Below are positions 36,226 to 45,930 of a DNA stretch of 64,000 bases, piece after piece. Position 1 is the stretch's first letter. Each line of letters begins with the position of its first letter. A program made the position numbers and the translations under genes. A model generated the notes under the pieces. That model made no database searches and was not told where the DNA came from. It saw nothing but the letters and a program-made list of their open reading frames with translations. The stretch spans positions 1 through 64,000 of the forward strand of contig DJTE01000023.1 in assembly GCA_002439165.1 (NCBI GenBank), in the 5' to 3' direction. Origin of the DNA: Chryseobacterium indologenes (GTDB lineage: Bacteria > Bacteroidota > Bacteroidia > Flavobacteriales > Weeksellaceae).

Positions 36226-36273
36226 CTTTCCTCCCATCAAATAAATACCTATTTTTGTAAAAAACTTCAGAAT

Positions 36274-36933
36274 ATGTCCTTAAAAGCTGTTCTTTTTGAT
36301 ATGGATGGGGTGATCGTAGATACAGAACCCCTGCATAGAAAAGCTTATTTCAAAACATTTGACGAACTGGAAATCGCTGTTTCCGAAGATCTTTACACTT
36401 CTTTTACAGGAGCTTCTACCAAGAGAGTCTGCGAAACGCTGATCCGGCAGTATAACTTATCTCATACCCACGAAGCCATTGCCGGCATCAAACGGGCTCA
36501 TTTCAAAGATTACTTTGATAACGATGAAGAATTCGACCTAATTTCCGGGGTAAGAGAACTGATTATGCATTATCATGAGAACGGAATTAAACTTATTCTT
36601 GCTTCTTCTGCAACAATGACTACAATCAATATGGTTTTTGAGAAATTCGGGCTTGAAAAATACTTCAGCGGAAAAATAAGCGGTGCCGATCTTAAAGAAT
36701 CAAAACCTCATCCCGAAGTTTTCTTATTAGCTGCTGAAATGGCTGGGGAGCCTACTGAAAACTGTATGGTTATAGAAGATTCCACGAACGGAATTCTTGC
36801 GGCGCACAGGGCAAAAATCTTCTGTTCGGCATACAGAAGCCCGCATTCTAAAAATCAGGATTACACGTTGGCTGATGTTGTTGTTTCTGATTATGAAGAC
36901 CTCCGGATCGATAAAATTTCAAAATATTTTTAA
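36274..36933 (+). CDS. HAD-superfamily phosphatase (beta-phosphoglucomutase-like)
   Basis: A 219-residue HAD hydrolase, subfamily IA with a four-helix cap. Motif I is FDMDGVIVDTEPLH with nucleophile Asp9 and acid/base Asp11, motif II is LASSATM, motif III lies around the Lys in KESKPHPE and motif IV is VIEDSTNGI. Relatives act on sugar phosphates or 2-deoxyglucose-6-phosphate. It lies opposite in strand between speB and speA and is not part of their transcription unit. Confidence 0.9.
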   Translation: MSLKAVLFDMDGVIVDTEPLHRKAYFKTFDELEIAVSEDLYTSFTGASTKRVCETLIRQYNLSHTHEAIAGIKRAHFKDYFDNDEEFDLISGVRELIMHYHENGIKLILASSATMTTINMVFEKFGLEKYFSGKISGADLKESKPHPEVFLLAAEMAGEPTENCMVIEDSTNGILAAHRAKIFCSAYRSPHSKNQDYTLADVVVSDYEDLRIDKISKYF

Positions 36934-36938
36934 ACAGC

Positions 36939-36967
36939 AAAAGCTCTCAGAGATTGAGAGCTTTTTT
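36939..36967. terminator. terminator between HAD gene and speA
   Basis: AAAAGCTCTCA-gagat-TGAGAGCTTTT is an 11-bp perfect stem followed by T residues on the plus strand and by A/T-rich sequence on the minus side. It serves two convergent genes. Confidence 0.8.
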
Positions 36968-36999
36968 GTATTTTATACGTTTTGGCTGAAGCCAATGCA

Positions 37000-38394
37000 T
37001 TATTTATATCCAAGAAGTCTTAAAACATCTTCAGGCTCCTGTTTTTCACGGAAAATTTCATACTGAAGTTCTCCGTTTTCATCTTTCTGGATCAGGACGT
37101 GTCTTGGCTGAGGCATCAGACAGTGGTGTACCCCTCCGTACCCTCCGATGGTTTCCTGGTACGCTCCTGTATGGAAAAATCCGATATAAAGAGGTTTGGT
37201 ATCACTGAAAACAGGAAGATAGATGGCATTGGTATGCTGTTCAGAGTTGTAATAATCATCAGAATCACACGTAAGCCCGCCTAAAAACACTCTTTCATAA
37301 GTATCTTCCCATCTGTTGAGCGGAAGCATGATAAAGTGTCTTGAAATGGCCCACGTATCAGGAAGTGTGGTCATGAATGAAGAATCGATCATATTCCACT
37401 TCTCTCTGTCGTTCTGGCGTTTCTGGGAGATGATTTTATAAAGGTTGGCACCACTTTCTCCAACGGTAAAGCTTCCGAATTCCGTATAAATATTCGGTTC
37501 TTCCACCCCTTCTTCTTCACAGAATTTCTTGATCTGGGAAACGATCTCTTCCACCATGTACTGATAGTCGTAATCGAAGTTCAGGGAAGTTTTGATCGGG
37601 AAACCGCCGCCGATATTCAGGGAATCCACTTCCGGAGCGATTTTCTTCAGACGTGCATACACACGGAGACATTTATACAGTTCGTTCCAGTAGTATGAAG
37701 TATCCTTGATTCCCGTATTGATGAAGAAGTGAAGCATCTTCAGTCTTGCGTTCGGATGTTCCGCAATCTTCTGGCTGTAATACGGAATAATATCTTTATA
37801 TCCTATTCCCAGTCTTGAAGTATAAAATTCAAATTTCGGCTCTTCTTCCGAGGCTATCCTGATCCCGATATTGAATGTGGAATCAATGCTTTCCGTAAGT
37901 TTATCCAGCTCGCGGTAATTATCCAGGATCGGGGTAATGTTTTCAAAACCACTGTTGATCATATCCGAAATTTTGGTCAGATAATCATCTGTTTTAAAGC
38001 CGTTACAGATCACTTCAATATCTTTATCTACTTTCCCTTTATCGTAAAGAGATTTTACGATATCCATATCGTAGGCGGAAGAGGTCTCAATAGAGATTTC
38101 ATTTTTCAGGGCTTCCTCAAGAACAAAATTGAAATGACTGGACTTGGTACAGTAACAGTAGGTATAATTCTTTTTATATTCGGTTTTCTCAAAAGCTTCC
38201 TTAAACCAGCCTTTCGCTTTCTGGATATTTTGAGAAATTCTCGGCAGGTAGCTTATCTTAAGCGGAGTGCCAAATTTTTCAACGACTTCCATCAAAGGAA
38301 TATCGTGAAATAACAAATTGTTCTCAGAAACATTAAATTCCTCCGTAGGAAAATATAATGTCTGATCAATAAGTTCCGAGTACTTTATTTTCAT
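37000..38394 (-). CDS. speA: arginine decarboxylase (PLP-dependent, alanine-racemase fold)
   Basis: A 464-residue fold-type III PLP decarboxylase. KNYTYCYCTKSSHFNFV contains the lysine that binds PLP, and NIGGGFPIK the glycine loop that holds its phosphate. FLGGLTCDSDDYY, with its Cys-Asp pair, is the C-terminal active-site signature. It is shorter than E. coli SpeA (about 658 residues) and typical of Bacteroidetes forms. It makes agmatine from arginine, which SpeB then hydrolyses. Substrate preference (arginine versus ornithine or diaminopimelate) is inferred from the linkage to agmatinase. Confidence 0.88.
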   Translation of the reverse strand: MKIKYSELIDQTLYFPTEEFNVSENNLLFHDIPLMEVVEKFGTPLKISYLPRISQNIQKAKGWFKEAFEKTEYKKNYTYCYCTKSSHFNFVLEEALKNEISIETSSAYDMDIVKSLYDKGKVDKDIEVICNGFKTDDYLTKISDMINSGFENITPILDNYRELDKLTESIDSTFNIGIRIASEEEPKFEFYTSRLGIGYKDIIPYYSQKIAEHPNARLKMLHFFINTGIKDTSYYWNELYKCLRVYARLKKIAPEVDSLNIGGGFPIKTSLNFDYDYQYMVEEIVSQIKKFCEEEGVEEPNIYTEFGSFTVGESGANLYKIISQKRQNDREKWNMIDSSFMTTLPDTWAISRHFIMLPLNRWEDTYERVFLGGLTCDSDDYYNSEQHTNAIYLPVFSDTKPLYIGFFHTGAYQETIGGYGGVHHCLMPQPRHVLIQKDENGELQYEIFREKQEPEDVLRLLGYK

Positions 38395-38844
38395 TTCTAA
38401 ACAAGTGAATTAAGAAATGCAAAATTGCTAAAAAAGTTTGATTTCTGAGCGTTAAATTTATTATAATTTTCTTCAGAAATTCAGATACATCCTTTTACCT
38501 GCTTTTGCCGGAATATCTTATGCTGCCATCTTCAGTATCCATATAAAATGGAATAATACGGAGATTGAAAAGTAAATAATTTCAAGACACTGTTTTTCAT
38601 CAGCGGAACAAAAAACACACAAAACCCTTTATATCAGACAGTTTTAATGATTTTGAATGAAAATTATAAACCTTTTTCAACTCAAAAACGAAATATATTT
38701 ACATTTCACATTATTATCAGTTAAATTATAAAAACAACACAACAAATTGATTAAATAAATGAATTTAATTCAATTTTTAGTGATTTTATTTTGCATATTC
38801 ATTTTTTTTATTCGTTATTTACAATTCAAAAAAAACAAAATTTT
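38395..38844. other. AT-rich intergenic region between speA and the M36 protease
   Basis: About 450 bases without a supported gene. There are short coding-looking stretches on both strands near 38480-38575 (plus: RYILLPAFAGISYAAIF; minus: YMDTEDGSIRYSGKS then a stop). They contradict each other and lack start codons, so I do not call a gene. The last 120 bases are extremely AT-rich, as expected of the promoter and leader of the protease. Confidence 0.4.
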
Positions 38845-41520
38845 ATGAAAAAAAACCTACTTTTAGCCGCCATGTTATTTTCGGTGGGTGCTGTTGCACA
38901 AAACCGTCTTGAAGTGGTAAGTAATTTTCTGAAAACAACAGCAGTGAATCAGAAAATAATCAGCTCTCCGGTTGAATACAATGTCATCAATGATCATGAA
39001 ACAATTAACGGGGCCGAGTATGTAAAAGTGCAGCAAAAAATCAATGGAATTCCTGTTTACCAGACTTTTGGAACATTTTCATTAAGAAACGGAAAGGTAC
39101 AGAATTTCAACAATAATTTTGTTGCTTTTCCGAAAGGCAAAATGTTAGCATCATCTCCGGAACTACAAGCTGCCGAAGCTGTTGAAAGATTTGCACGGAA
39201 ATCAGGGAAAAATTTCATTCTTATTAAAAACACCGATGATCTCGAAAAAAACACAGAACAATTAAAACAGAAAATTACAGGTAATGATGTTATTTTCATT
39301 GAAAATTCTCCTTCCTACCTTGTATATTATAATCAAAACAATCAGCTGAAACTGGCCTGGCTTTTACTTACAGATATTAAAACACCAGGATCAGCCGATG
39401 ATCACGGCCATCAGATTTCTGCTTTTGAAACGATAATCGATGCCCAAACCGGAGACTTATTATCAAAAAATTCCATCATCAATTCCTGTACATTCGAACC
39501 TGGTTTTCAGAATAAGAATGTTTACCAAAACGATCCGAAGGATTTCGAATGGATCACTAAAGAATATCAGACCGCACCTTATTCGGGGGATGGCTCTTAC
39601 CGGGTGGTTCCCGCTAACTTTAACAGTCCACTTGATCATGCCTATACCTTACTGAGCAATGTTACAGATCCAGCAGCTTCCGTTGAAGGCTGGCATAAAA
39701 AACTTACTTATGCCACCAATCCCGTAGTGACTGATGAATATACTATAGGTAACAACTCACATGTCGGATATGATCAAAACGGAGAATATAGCGATATTAT
39801 ATCTCTCTTCGGAGGAGTAGCTCTTGTTATCAATAAATCATCTATTAAAAACGAAACAAAAGGGAATAATTATGTATTCGATTTCCAGAATCCCGGAAAT
39901 TCAACGAACTATGACCCTCTTGCATACACTGATCTTGCCAGTACCCAGATGTTTTATTCTACTAATTTTATTCATGATGTACTCTATTATCATGGTTTTA
40001 CTCCTGCGGCAGGAAGTTTTCAGGCTAATACGGGAGAAGGCAATAATTTAATAGGATTTACAACATCAGGCTTAGGGCAGTTCAGATCTGTAAATAATGC
40101 AATTATGGGATACTCTGGTACGCTGGTACAAAATCCCACTACACTCTTCTATACTTTTGAAACGCCCAATAATGCCGGAGTAATGAGTATTGCCCAGGGA
40201 CCTATGGCCGGACATTATCAGGGAATAATGGGAAGTAACAACTACCCATATACCACATCCAATGTTACAGGAGATTTTGTTTTATACAATGACGGAGCCG
40301 GCGGGGACCCGAATGACGGATGTGAGGCAGCTGTCAATTCTTCCGCATTTGCCAATAAAATTGTTGCGGTTAACAGAGGCACCTGTAATTTCTCTGATAA
40401 AATAAATAATATTAAAGATTTTAATCCCAAAGGTATTGTAATTCTCAATAACTCAACGGTTGATATGTCCGGTGCTATTAATACAGGAACCCAAACTTTA
40501 ATGATACCGGTAGTTGCGGTGAATAAAGGAATCGGCGACCAGATCCGGACTGCATTAGGAAACAGTCAGACCATTACGGCTACTGTTCCGGCTGAAGGTT
40601 TTGCTATTACCAAAAGAAACGGCGGTTTAGACAGCCAGGTCATCCTGCATGAATACACCCATGCCGTAAGTAAGCGCCTGATGAACGATGCCCAGACCGG
40701 AGAAGAACAGATGGGAGAAGGATGGAGCGATTATTTTGCCATTAATCTCACCCAGCAGCCAAGCCAGACAGCCACTGATCAGATCAATATGGGTTCCTAT
40801 GCATTCGGCGGCGGAGGTATGCGTATACTTCCCTATACTACGAATATGTCTGTAAATCCTCACACTTATGATTATCTGAAAGTAATAGGTCCCGGTAGCA
40901 GTCTGATGCATCCAACAGGTTATTTATGGGCATTGATGCTGTGGGAAATGCATTGGGCACTGGTTAACAAATACGGTTTCAATCCGGATATTAAAGGATC
41001 AACCGGAGGAAATAATATTGCACTCAATCTGGTTATCCAGGGTATGAAAACCGGAGTACCAAATCCAGGATTCGTAGATGGAAGAAACGCCATTCTGCAG
41101 GCCGATGACGCTTTATACGGAGGACAGAACAAATGTGACATCTGGAGAGCCTTCGCCAAAAGAGGATTAGGATACAGTGCCATACAGGGAACTTCAGCTT
41201 CACGTACAGACGGCACCGAAGCATTTGATATGCCTCCTGCCAATGTTCTGAACTGCCCTACACTGGCTGTGAACGAAGTTATCAAAAATGAACTGTCTAT
41301 ATTCCCTAATCCGGCCAAAGACGTTGTATACATCAATACCAAAGATAAATTAAGCAAAGCAGAATTTATTGATATGGCCGGACGTGTGATCTCAAGACAA
41401 AATCTTCAGCAGGAAGGAAATAAAGCACAGGTTAACACTTCTGATTTACTTAAAGGAACCTATATCCTGAAGATTTATACTGAAAAAGGTGAGATCACTA
41501 AAAAAGTGATTAAAAATTAG
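38845..41520 (+). CDS. secreted M36-family (fungalysin) metalloprotease with T9SS sorting domain
   Basis: An 891-residue extracellular protease. I chose the start MKKNLLLAAMLFSVGAVAQ because it gives a signal peptide; the frame is open 18 codons further upstream. An FTP-type propeptide covers about residues 20-210. The zinc motif HEYTH is at 602-606 with the third ligand Glu625 in GEGWSDYFA. A PA-like insert (VAVNRGTCNFSDK) occupies about 475-575. The last 80 residues (VNEVIKNELSIFPNPAKD ... KKVIKN) are a type A T9SS domain. It is likely a broad-specificity secreted thermolysin-like enzyme. Confidence 0.92.
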   Translation: MKKNLLLAAMLFSVGAVAQNRLEVVSNFLKTTAVNQKIISSPVEYNVINDHETINGAEYVKVQQKINGIPVYQTFGTFSLRNGKVQNFNNNFVAFPKGKMLASSPELQAAEAVERFARKSGKNFILIKNTDDLEKNTEQLKQKITGNDVIFIENSPSYLVYYNQNNQLKLAWLLLTDIKTPGSADDHGHQISAFETIIDAQTGDLLSKNSIINSCTFEPGFQNKNVYQNDPKDFEWITKEYQTAPYSGDGSYRVVPANFNSPLDHAYTLLSNVTDPAASVEGWHKKLTYATNPVVTDEYTIGNNSHVGYDQNGEYSDIISLFGGVALVINKSSIKNETKGNNYVFDFQNPGNSTNYDPLAYTDLASTQMFYSTNFIHDVLYYHGFTPAAGSFQANTGEGNNLIGFTTSGLGQFRSVNNAIMGYSGTLVQNPTTLFYTFETPNNAGVMSIAQGPMAGHYQGIMGSNNYPYTTSNVTGDFVLYNDGAGGDPNDGCEAAVNSSAFANKIVAVNRGTCNFSDKINNIKDFNPKGIVILNNSTVDMSGAINTGTQTLMIPVVAVNKGIGDQIRTALGNSQTITATVPAEGFAITKRNGGLDSQVILHEYTHAVSKRLMNDAQTGEEQMGEGWSDYFAINLTQQPSQTATDQINMGSYAFGGGGMRILPYTTNMSVNPHTYDYLKVIGPGSSLMHPTGYLWALMLWEMHWALVNKYGFNPDIKGSTGGNNIALNLVIQGMKTGVPNPGFVDGRNAILQADDALYGGQNKCDIWRAFAKRGLGYSAIQGTSASRTDGTEAFDMPPANVLNCPTLAVNEVIKNELSIFPNPAKDVVYINTKDKLSKAEFIDMAGRVISRQNLQQEGNKAQVNTSDLLKGTYILKIYTEKGEITKKVIKN

Positions 41521-41564
41521 ATCACCCAAATACTTATAAGGCGCTTATTCATCCGATTATACTG

Positions 41565-41599
41565 AAGCCGGGGCAGAAAATATTCTGTTCCGGCTTTTT
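41565..41599. terminator. terminator after the M36 protease
   Basis: A 14-bp stem with two G-T pairs runs from AAGCCGG (41565) to CCGGCTT (41590-41596), followed by TTTT. It lies between two convergent genes. Confidence 0.8.
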
Positions 41600-41607
41600 A
41601 CAGCCTG

Positions 41608-42483
41608 TCAATCCGTAAACTTTCTGATATATTCTTCCCTCTGACGGTCGGAAATTCCCAGAACCACTCTTATATACTCATCTGTTGAACCGTACTTTTT
41701 ATGGATCTCATCAAATGCAGCATCTAAATATCTCTTTTCTACCCAGCTCAATTTTTCCAGCACCTGAATATCCATTTTCGGATAGAGAAAGTGGAGCGTG
41801 TTCGCAAGACCCAACCTCTTCTTTACAAGCGCTTCCCTGTAATTATTAGACAAAAGATATTCATTGTAAACAGTTGCCCTGTCGAATTTCAGGATGGTAA
41901 GAATCAGTGCTGTAATCAGTCCTGTTCTGTCTTTACCTGCTGTACAGTGATAGAGAACAGGATGATCCGATTCAAGAATTTCAGTAATGATCTTCTTGAT
42001 TATTTCAGGATTTTCTGTGACATATTCACGGTAAAAATCTATCATTTTCTGATCTGCATCAGAACCATTTACTTTCCCTTTCAATACAAGCTTTTTAGCC
42101 TGATCCAGCTGATCTCCCTCATCTTCAAAAGCAGAATAATTCCTGTATACAATACCTTCCGGAAGATGATCCGGTTTCTGAGCAATTTCTTTTGAGTTTC
42201 TGAGATCAATAATCTCTTTGATTCCCAGATTCCGGAGTTTATCAAATGATTTCTTTTGAAGCTGATGAAGATGACCGCTTCTGTAAAACAAACCCGGTTT
42301 TAAAGTTCTTCCGTCGGTATTTCTGATATTTCCAGTCGTTCTGAAATTAACAACTTTCTTTATTACAGATTCTTTTTCTACTCCATTAACTCCATATTCA
42401 GGTTTCTCAAAATGCTGTGATGTACAGGAGAGAGCACTGTATAATGAAATACACACGGCTGATATTCTGACAAGTTTTTTCAT
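41608..42483 (-). CDS. tyrosine-protein phosphatase-like lipoprotein
   Basis: A 291-residue protein with a lipoprotein signal (LYSALSCTSQ, Cys20). The phosphatase loop HCTAGKDRTGL has nucleophile Cys180 and Arg186 (CX5R), and RSGHLHQL and IDLRNSKEI belong to the same bacterial PTP family (Tyr_phosphatase3). It would act in the periplasm or on the outer-membrane surface on phosphotyrosine, phosphoinositide or another phosphoester. It is a single gene. Confidence 0.88.
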   Translation of the reverse strand: MKKLVRISAVCISLYSALSCTSQHFEKPEYGVNGVEKESVIKKVVNFRTTGNIRNTDGRTLKPGLFYRSGHLHQLQKKSFDKLRNLGIKEIIDLRNSKEIAQKPDHLPEGIVYRNYSAFEDEGDQLDQAKKLVLKGKVNGSDADQKMIDFYREYVTENPEIIKKIITEILESDHPVLYHCTAGKDRTGLITALILTILKFDRATVYNEYLLSNNYREALVKKRLGLANTLHFLYPKMDIQVLEKLSWVEKRYLDAAFDEIHKKYGSTDEYIRVVLGISDRQREEYIRKFTD

Positions 42484-42539
42484 TATTCAATTCGGACCTG
42501 AAAATAACAGGCTTTTGATGCTTTTATTGGGTACGCTTC

Positions 42540-42780
42540 ATACAAATTTACGGAAACAGAATTTGCCAGGCTTTGGGATGATATTATATAGGCGGATTAA
42601 AGTCTGTCTCTATTGAATAGATTCTATATACCAGAAGATCTTTACCGGTATTCTGAACTCTCAGTTCAGCATATTGAACAGATTTTTTGATTATTCTGTG
42701 TTGAATATTTTAAACCATTATGGTATTTTAAACATGGAAAGATCAAAGATTTCCAGCAGGCATCACACCGATCTTTGTGT
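42540..42780. repeat. gene-free spacer with diverged interspersed-repeat fragment
   Basis: GGCGGATTAAAGTCTGTCTC and CTATTGAATAGATTCTATA match the GGATTAAAGTCCACCCC-TATTGAATAAAT segment of copy B. A further TTGAACAGATTTTTTGATTA stretch resembles the GAGCAGATTTTTTTATTGA part. The rest is AT-rich, with no ORF. Confidence 0.5.
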
Positions 42781-42809
42781 GTATCTTTAGTATACCTGAT
42801 TTCCTGCTG

Positions 42810-43448
42810 TTATTGAGACTTCAGATAAGTATTGCCTACAAAAATGAGCAGATCTCCTTTTTCGTATTCAATAGAAACCTCATCCTCTATGGCAAAATTG
42901 CGGGTCAGCAGATTGGCGGTTACATTTGCATTTCCGTTATTCAAAGGCCAGTTCAGCCCTCTTGTGGTGATGTTTTCTACAAACGGAAAGGGATAGAGTG
43001 AAATCAGCCTGCCTTTCACTCCTTTAATCACAAAGTTTTTCGGAATGAAATAATATTCTGAAAATTCATCATAAAATTTAATATTCATGCGGTCTTTAAA
43101 ACGGTAAGCTACCGTAAGATTTCCTAAAAAATGATCCTGCTCTCCTCCGCTTCCTCCCAATACATCTACATGGGTACAACCCCGCCCCAGAATAATATCC
43201 AGTGCTTTATGAAAATCTGTTCTTTCCTGATCGGGAGTATGGATAAATTTACCTTCATAGATATTTTCATCTGATCCGATATGGGAATCAAAATCGCCGG
43301 AGATAAAATCCAGCTTATCTAAAGGGAAATTCAGATCTTTCAGATAATGAAAAGCACCGTCTGTACAGGCAATAAGATTATAATTTTCCGGATCGGGAAA
43401 AGATGCCGGAGCTTTTCCGTTGATGAACAGTAATGCTTTATCTTTCAT
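42810..43448 (-). CDS. thiamine diphosphokinase
   Basis: A 212-residue protein that transfers pyrophosphate from ATP to thiamine. The ATP/thiamine-binding motifs are visible: CTDGAFHYL, FISGDFDSH, DQERTDFHKAL and VLGGSGGEQDHFLGN. The open frame allows a start at 43475; ATG 43448 (MKDKALLFINGK) is preferred because the longer form would overlap the upstream adenosyltransferase by 38 bases. With this start the overlap is 11 bases, which still implies coupling. No TPP riboswitch is seen, since the gene lies inside an operon. Confidence 0.87.
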   Translation of the reverse strand: MKDKALLFINGKAPASFPDPENYNLIACTDGAFHYLKDLNFPLDKLDFISGDFDSHIGSDENIYEGKFIHTPDQERTDFHKALDIILGRGCTHVDVLGGSGGEQDHFLGNLTVAYRFKDRMNIKFYDEFSEYYFIPKNFVIKGVKGRLISLYPFPFVENITTRGLNWPLNNGNANVTANLLTRNFAIEDEVSIEYEKGDLLIFVGNTYLKSQ

Positions 43449-44007
43449 TCGGATTCCAGTATTCCTCCGGTTCACTGTTCAGTTTGGATACATATCTGGC
43501 CAGTACGAAAAGATAATCTGAAAGACGGTTCAGGTATTTGATCAGTTCCGGACGCACCTCTTCGGATTCATTTAAAAATACAAGAGAGCGTTCTGCCCTT
43601 CTGCAGATAGTTCTTGCCGCATGTAAAAATGTTGCCGGTTTTCCTCCTCCCGGAAGAATAAAATACTGAAGAGGTTCCAGTTTTTCATCAAAGGCATCCA
43701 TCCACTGCTCCAGTTCTTCAATTTCTGTTTCTGAAATCACCAATGGCAGACGGGATTTTCCGTTGGCCAACATGAGTTTATCCACCGGAGTTGCCGCTTC
43801 AGAACCTACCGTAAAGAGATCAAACTGAATTTTCTTTAACTGCTTCAATACTTCTTCATCCTCAATGTGGCTTTTAGCAATCCCGATAAAGGAATTAAGT
43901 TCGTCAATATTTCCGTAACTGTCCACTCTTGCACTGGCTTTGGATACTCTCGTTCCTCCATACAATGCAGTCTGTCCTTTATCTCCTGTTTTTGTATAAA
44001 TTTTCAT
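43438..44007 (-). CDS. PduO-type cob(I)alamin adenosyltransferase
   Basis: A 189-residue ATP:corrinoid adenosyltransferase that makes adenosylcobalamin. It has the diagnostic start KIYTKTGDKGQTALYGG (ATP-binding N-terminus) and the helical core RVDSYGNIDELNSFIG, with the arginine-rich segment AARTICRRAERSLV late in the protein. A GTG two codons earlier (44013) is possible, but ATG 44007 gives the conserved N-terminus. It is in an operon with thiamine diphosphokinase. Confidence 0.92.
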   Translation of the reverse strand: MKIYTKTGDKGQTALYGGTRVSKASARVDSYGNIDELNSFIGIAKSHIEDEEVLKQLKKIQFDLFTVGSEAATPVDKLMLANGKSRLPLVISETEIEELEQWMDAFDEKLEPLQYFILPGGGKPATFLHAARTICRRAERSLVFLNESEEVRPELIKYLNRLSDYLFVLARYVSKLNSEPEEYWNPNER

Positions 44008-44155
44008 AGGCACTAAAATACCTATTTTTTATACAATCTGCAATGTACTTCTGATTTTAATCGTACACCGGTAAGGAAATTAAAATGCCCTCCAAACTTC
44101 AAATGTACAGGGTTCCCAATATAAAATATTTCATTCCGGAACAGTCTTTTAACTT

Positions 44156-44371
44156 TTAAAAGAATTTGACGGCATATAAAAGGCAGGCTGTGATAAAAGA
44201 TAAGATGCAATAAATAAAATACATCATGATGTAATAAGAGAATTTCTGTTCCTTACCGGTAAAAAAGTTAATCACCACCAAAGCTATGGTAAGCAAAAAT
44301 CCGGCACCCACGGAACAAATACCTAAAAGAAGGTAAACATCACTTTCATTAAATATACTAATATCAGACAT
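44156..44371 (-). CDS. small two-helix membrane protein
   Basis: A 71-residue protein with two hydrophobic segments (about 12-36 and 47-69) separated by the charged loop FTGKEQKFS. The family is not recognised. It has its own start, with AT-rich sequence upstream, and is followed by 148 bases before the adenosyltransferase start. Length and codon use support a real gene. Confidence 0.6.
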   Translation of the reverse strand: MSDISIFNESDVYLLLGICSVGAGFLLTIALVVINFFTGKEQKFSYYIMMYFIYCILSFITACLLYAVKFF

Positions 44372-44488
44372 AATTCAAATTGGCATCAGGAGTTTAAATG
44401 TAGAAGGCCGGAAATTGTTTTCAGTTACAGATATTTTTATCCCGAACCGAGATAATTATATTAAATGTAACCAGATCTCCTGTCATCA

Positions 44489-45073
44489 TTATTTACTGAT
44501 TTCTACGTATTGTATGACGGTCCGGTTTTTGGGATTATAGATGATCGTACTGTTGTGAGGAAACCTTTTCAGCTTGTAATATTCTATATTTTTATCGTTT
44601 TTAATGTCTTCCAGGAAGCTGGTATCAAAGGTATTTTCGGGAAGGAATTTAGAGATAAAGCTTATTTTATCAATGATGCTCTGCCCGTCAATTTTACGGG
44701 CTGTTTTATCAGATTTGCTTTCATCCGTGGAAGGTCTGCTTTCAAGAAAAGGGAGCAATACTGAAATATCTGATTTATACTTTAGAACATACCCTTCAGA
44801 ACCGTTGGGAAATTTGAATTTCTTTCCGGTGTCTTCCGTTACAATTGCTTTTTCTGCCCCGGGAAATACTTCACTGAACTTTACATCCTGCGAGTTGGTT
44901 AAAGAATTGATGGATTCGTTTACCGTTTTCTTCACGGTTTCCTCTACAGCCTGCTGTGCCTTCTGCTGCACGGCTTCTGTTGTTTTCTGAACAGTCTGGT
45001 CTATTTTTTCTTCTATCTTGTTACAGGATGCCAGTAAAAACACAGGAATAACGGACAAAATATACTTCTTCAT
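44489..45073 (-). CDS. hypothetical lipoprotein with N-terminal coiled coil
   Basis: A 194-residue lipoprotein (FLLASCNK, Cys16). Residues about 18-60 are a Gln/Lys/Glu/Val-rich amphipathic helix, probably coiled coil (EEKIDQTVQKTTEAVQQKAQ). A mixed alpha/beta C-terminal domain has no recognised motif. It is likely anchored in the outer or inner membrane facing the periplasm. The function is unknown. Confidence 0.7.
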   Translation of the reverse strand: MKKYILSVIPVFLLASCNKIEEKIDQTVQKTTEAVQQKAQQAVEETVKKTVNESINSLTNSQDVKFSEVFPGAEKAIVTEDTGKKFKFPNGSEGYVLKYKSDISVLLPFLESRPSTDESKSDKTARKIDGQSIIDKISFISKFLPENTFDTSFLEDIKNDKNIEYYKLKRFPHNSTIIYNPKNRTVIQYVEISK

Positions 45074-45170
45074 CTTTAATGATTTCTTTATGATATACTT
45101 TCCTGTTAACGCAAAAACCGGTCCGTAAATTTCAACGGAATAAAAATATTTTCAATCTCAAAAATCCTGC

Positions 45171-45205
45171 TGACAAACTGTTGTCATAACCCCGGCTTAC
45201 CTTTG
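45171..45205 (+). promoter_or_regulatory. inverted repeat and -7 box upstream of the DinB-like gene (candidate operator/promoter)
   Basis: TGACAA-ACTG-TTGTCA (45171-45186) is a perfect 6-bp inverted repeat. TACCTTTG (45198-45205) is an exact -7 box, and the TTG of the right arm could be a -33 element with a short 14-base spacer. The repeat therefore overlaps the likely polymerase site. The WYL-type regulator encoded next door is the obvious candidate binder, by inference. Confidence 0.6.
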
Positions 45206-45237
45206 TATCAACAATAACAAACAAAAACGATACAATT

Positions 45238-45729
45238 ATGACAACTACCGCAACAATCACAAAACAATTCATGACATCCGGACAGTTATTAGAGCACTGG
45301 CAGGGGCACAGAAACCTGACAAGAAGAGTTATTGAAGCTTTTCCTGAAAAAGAATTATTTGAATTTTCCGTAGGCGGCATGAGACCTTTTGCCAAACTGG
45401 CCGTAGAACTGATCAGCATCGGAGGACCTGCTCTGAAAGGAATCATTGAAAAAAATATGGAAGCCTATAACGAAGAAGGCTTCAACCCTAAAACCAAAGA
45501 AGACATCTTAAAGAAATGGGATGAAGAGACGGAAGTAATCAATCATTATTTCAGTCAGATCACGGAAGAGCGTTTCCAGGAAACATTCAATCTGTTCGGG
45601 CAGTATGAATTCCCGGTATATCAGAACATTCTTTATTTTGTAGACAACGAAATCCATCACCGTGGGCAGGGTTATGTTTACCTCAGAGCTTTGGGAATTG
45701 AGCCGCCGTTCTTCTGGGAAAGATTCTAG
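45238..45729 (+). CDS. DinB-family protein
   Basis: A 163-residue four-helix-bundle protein of the DinB/YfiT-like superfamily. Probable metal-ligand histidines occur in LLEHWQGHR near the N-terminus and in DNEIHHRGQGYVYLR near the C-terminus. Members are thiol-dependent transferases or of unknown function. The name comes from a damage-inducible Bacillus gene, not from DNA polymerase IV. It is convergent with the WYL regulator gene and has a palindrome in its promoter. Confidence 0.87.
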   Translation: MTTTATITKQFMTSGQLLEHWQGHRNLTRRVIEAFPEKELFEFSVGGMRPFAKLAVELISIGGPALKGIIEKNMEAYNEEGFNPKTKEDILKKWDEETEVINHYFSQITEERFQETFNLFGQYEFPVYQNILYFVDNEIHHRGQGYVYLRALGIEPPFFWERF

Positions 45730-45902
45730 TATAGCAAAATAAAGGCGAAAAGTGAACCGGCCGGTAAAACTTTTTATTCTTCAATAATAATCATATCAAA
45801 TTAAACTGCAACAAAACTCATTTTACAGTTTTTGCTACCGGTTTGCAATTTTGCCTTTTCATTTTTTATCACAATATTATTCAGCTAAATCATTATTGCC
45901 TT

Positions 45903-45930
45903 AACCTCAGCACAGCAGTGCTGGGGTTTT
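45903..45930. terminator. terminator between DinB-like and WYL-regulator genes
   Basis: AACCTCAGCAC-agca-GTGCTGGGGTT is an 11-bp stem with one G-T pair, followed by TTTT. It serves both convergent genes. Confidence 0.8.

Noticed and set aside
38480..38575. Short coding-like stretches on both strands before the M36 protease
   Set aside because: The two strands contradict each other, both lack starts, and neither extends beyond about 35 codons.
43449..44155. TPP or cobalamin riboswitch before the thiamine diphosphokinase/adenosyltransferase genes
   Set aside because: No THI-box or B12-box-like conserved sequence was found; the leader is short and AT-rich.
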